The position numbers and the translations under genes were made by a program. From an uncultured Bacteroidales bacterium (GTDB lineage Bacteria; Bacteroidota; Bacteroidia; Bacteroidales; UBA932), in contig CAKUVA010000003.1 of assembly GCA_934693135.1 (NCBI GenBank), positions 1 through 64,000 on the forward strand: a stretch of 64,000 bases of DNA, read 5' to 3'. The number at the start of each line of letters is the position of its first letter. Position 1 is the first letter of the stretch. The notes beneath the pieces are model-generated. The model saw only the letters and a list, made by a program, of their open reading frames with translations. It searched no databases and was not told the DNA's origin. Positions 63,343 to 64,000 of the stretch are shown one piece after another.

Positions 63343-63993
63343 CTATTTCTTAGAAGAGACTTTTGTTAGTTGTTTGCCGGAAATCAGTTCTTGATAATCC
63401 TGCATTGATCTGAGAATGACATCCTTAGCGACATCAGAACCATAGATGCTTATGAATTTCATACGCTGTGAGTTCTCGCCAGGGATGTCTTTATATGTAG
63501 TGAAGTAATGTACGAGGCGTCGTATAATATCTTTCGGAAGTTCCTCTACATCAGTCAGATGGCCATATACGGCGTCATTCTTAAGTACACCTATGATTTT
63601 GTCATCCGCTTGGTCATTATCCAAGAGACGGATGCCACCGATAGGTCTTGCTCGAACTATAATATCTCCGTGAGTGACATCTTTTTCGGTCAAGACACAA
63701 ATGTCGAGAGGATCGCCATCTCCCTCTACATCATATCTTGCAAGAGCTTTGTTCGTTAGCTCTGCCATGTGAGTGGCGCAATATGTTTTCGGAAGGAATC
63801 CGTAAAGCGATGGTACTATGTTTGAGAACTTTTGTGGCCGATCAAGAGACAGATATCCGGAGGCCTTGTCTACTTCATATTTTACTGTATCTGTAGGTAC
63901 GATTTCAATGAAGGCTCTTACCTCTTCAGGAACATTTTCCCCGAGGTTTATTCCGTGCCATGGGTGAGCCTTGTGTGAATTAGAAATATCCAT
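63343..63993 (-). CDS. ppa: Inorganic pyrophosphatase, family I
   Basis: A 216-residue soluble enzyme that hydrolyses pyrophosphate and so drives biosynthetic reactions. The metal-site signature EGDGDPLDICVL is intact, with KYEVDKASG upstream and DDKIIGV downstream as in other Mg-dependent PPases. The ATG at 63993 is 7 bases from the window edge, so any promoter lies outside. Confidence 0.96.
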   Translation of the reverse strand: MDISNSHKAHPWHGINLGENVPEEVRAFIEIVPTDTVKYEVDKASGYLSLDRPQKFSNIVPSLYGFLPKTYCATHMAELTNKALARYDVEGDGDPLDICVLTEKDVTHGDIIVRARPIGGIRLLDNDQADDKIIGVLKNDAVYGHLTDVEELPKDIIRRLVHYFTTYKDIPGENSQRMKFISIYGSDVAKDVILRSMQDYQELISGKQLTKVSSKK

Positions 63994-64000
63994 TGGTTGC

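Noticed and set aside
1..64000. CRISPR arrays, rRNA genes, prophage or insertion sequences
   Set aside because: No regularly spaced identical repeats, no rRNA-like segments, and no transposase, integrase or phage structural genes were seen.

Overview
The window looks like a chromosomal segment of a Bacteroidales bacterium (phylum Bacteroidota); family and genus cannot be fixed from it. The evidence is the promoter type (many genes are preceded by a TAnnTTTG -7 box, three of them with a TTG exactly 20 bases upstream), AT-rich translation starts without clear Shine-Dalgarno sequences, and the gene content: S46 dipeptidyl-peptidase, GH97, BACON/Omp28, fimbrillin/BspA and DUF5689 lipoproteins, DUF4876 and DUF6850, an EF-G2 type translation factor, and a coaX-OMP-TPR-LptC-PpiD cluster.

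Left part (1-12.1 kb): the first codons of a succinate dehydrogenase/fumarate reductase flavoprotein, an N-terminal-nucleophile hydrolase downstream of ruvB, then mfd and a tight envelope cluster (coaX, outer-membrane protein, TPR protein, LptC-like lipoprotein, PpiD/SurA-like foldase) closed by a strong terminator. 12.2-27.4 kb is housekeeping and transport: ychF, a secreted nuclease-fold protein, galK, a CpXC zinc-ribbon protein, a YeiH-type transporter, a very large HExxH/propeller/barrel protein, a Na/Pi transporter with a thioredoxin-like lipoprotein, galM, thyA-folA and an NSS amine/amino-acid transporter.

27.4-31.4 kb is an accessory island: a small C-terminally conserved peptide, a fimbrillin/BspA surface lipoprotein gene split by a one-base frameshift, a 36-residue membrane peptide, a BACON/Omp28-like lipoprotein and a 0.7 kb non-coding stretch with a degenerate ~107-base tandem repeat and a long hairpin. 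Both surface genes change abruptly from GC-rich to AT-rich part way through, which suggests mosaic assembly.

31.4-45.4 kb holds a YfhO membrane protein, a glycosyltransferase, mutS, a GH97 glycosidase with the residue pattern of retaining alpha-galactosidases, a TcdA/CsdL-type tRNA dehydratase, a multi-domain OB-fold lipoprotein, and a transcription unit in which a strong promoter drives about 250 nt of highly structured unidentified RNA followed by tRNA-Ser(CGA) and its terminator, then an Mrp-family ATPase.

45.4-51.6 kb: a DPP7-type S46 peptidase, an EF-G2 paralogue whose catalytic His is replaced by Ser, a short HTH protein facing an XRE regulator across a dyad-rich intergenic region, and rnhB. 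51.6-61.3 kb is one six-gene operon reading leftward: TonB-dependent receptor, DUF4876 lipoprotein, DUF6850 outer-membrane barrel, ChaN-family lipoprotein, ABC ATPase, and an ABC permease fused to a GldG-like domain. It spans outer membrane to inner membrane and is my best candidate for an incompletely described uptake/export system. The window ends with a DXS-like thiamine-diphosphate enzyme and inorganic pyrophosphatase.
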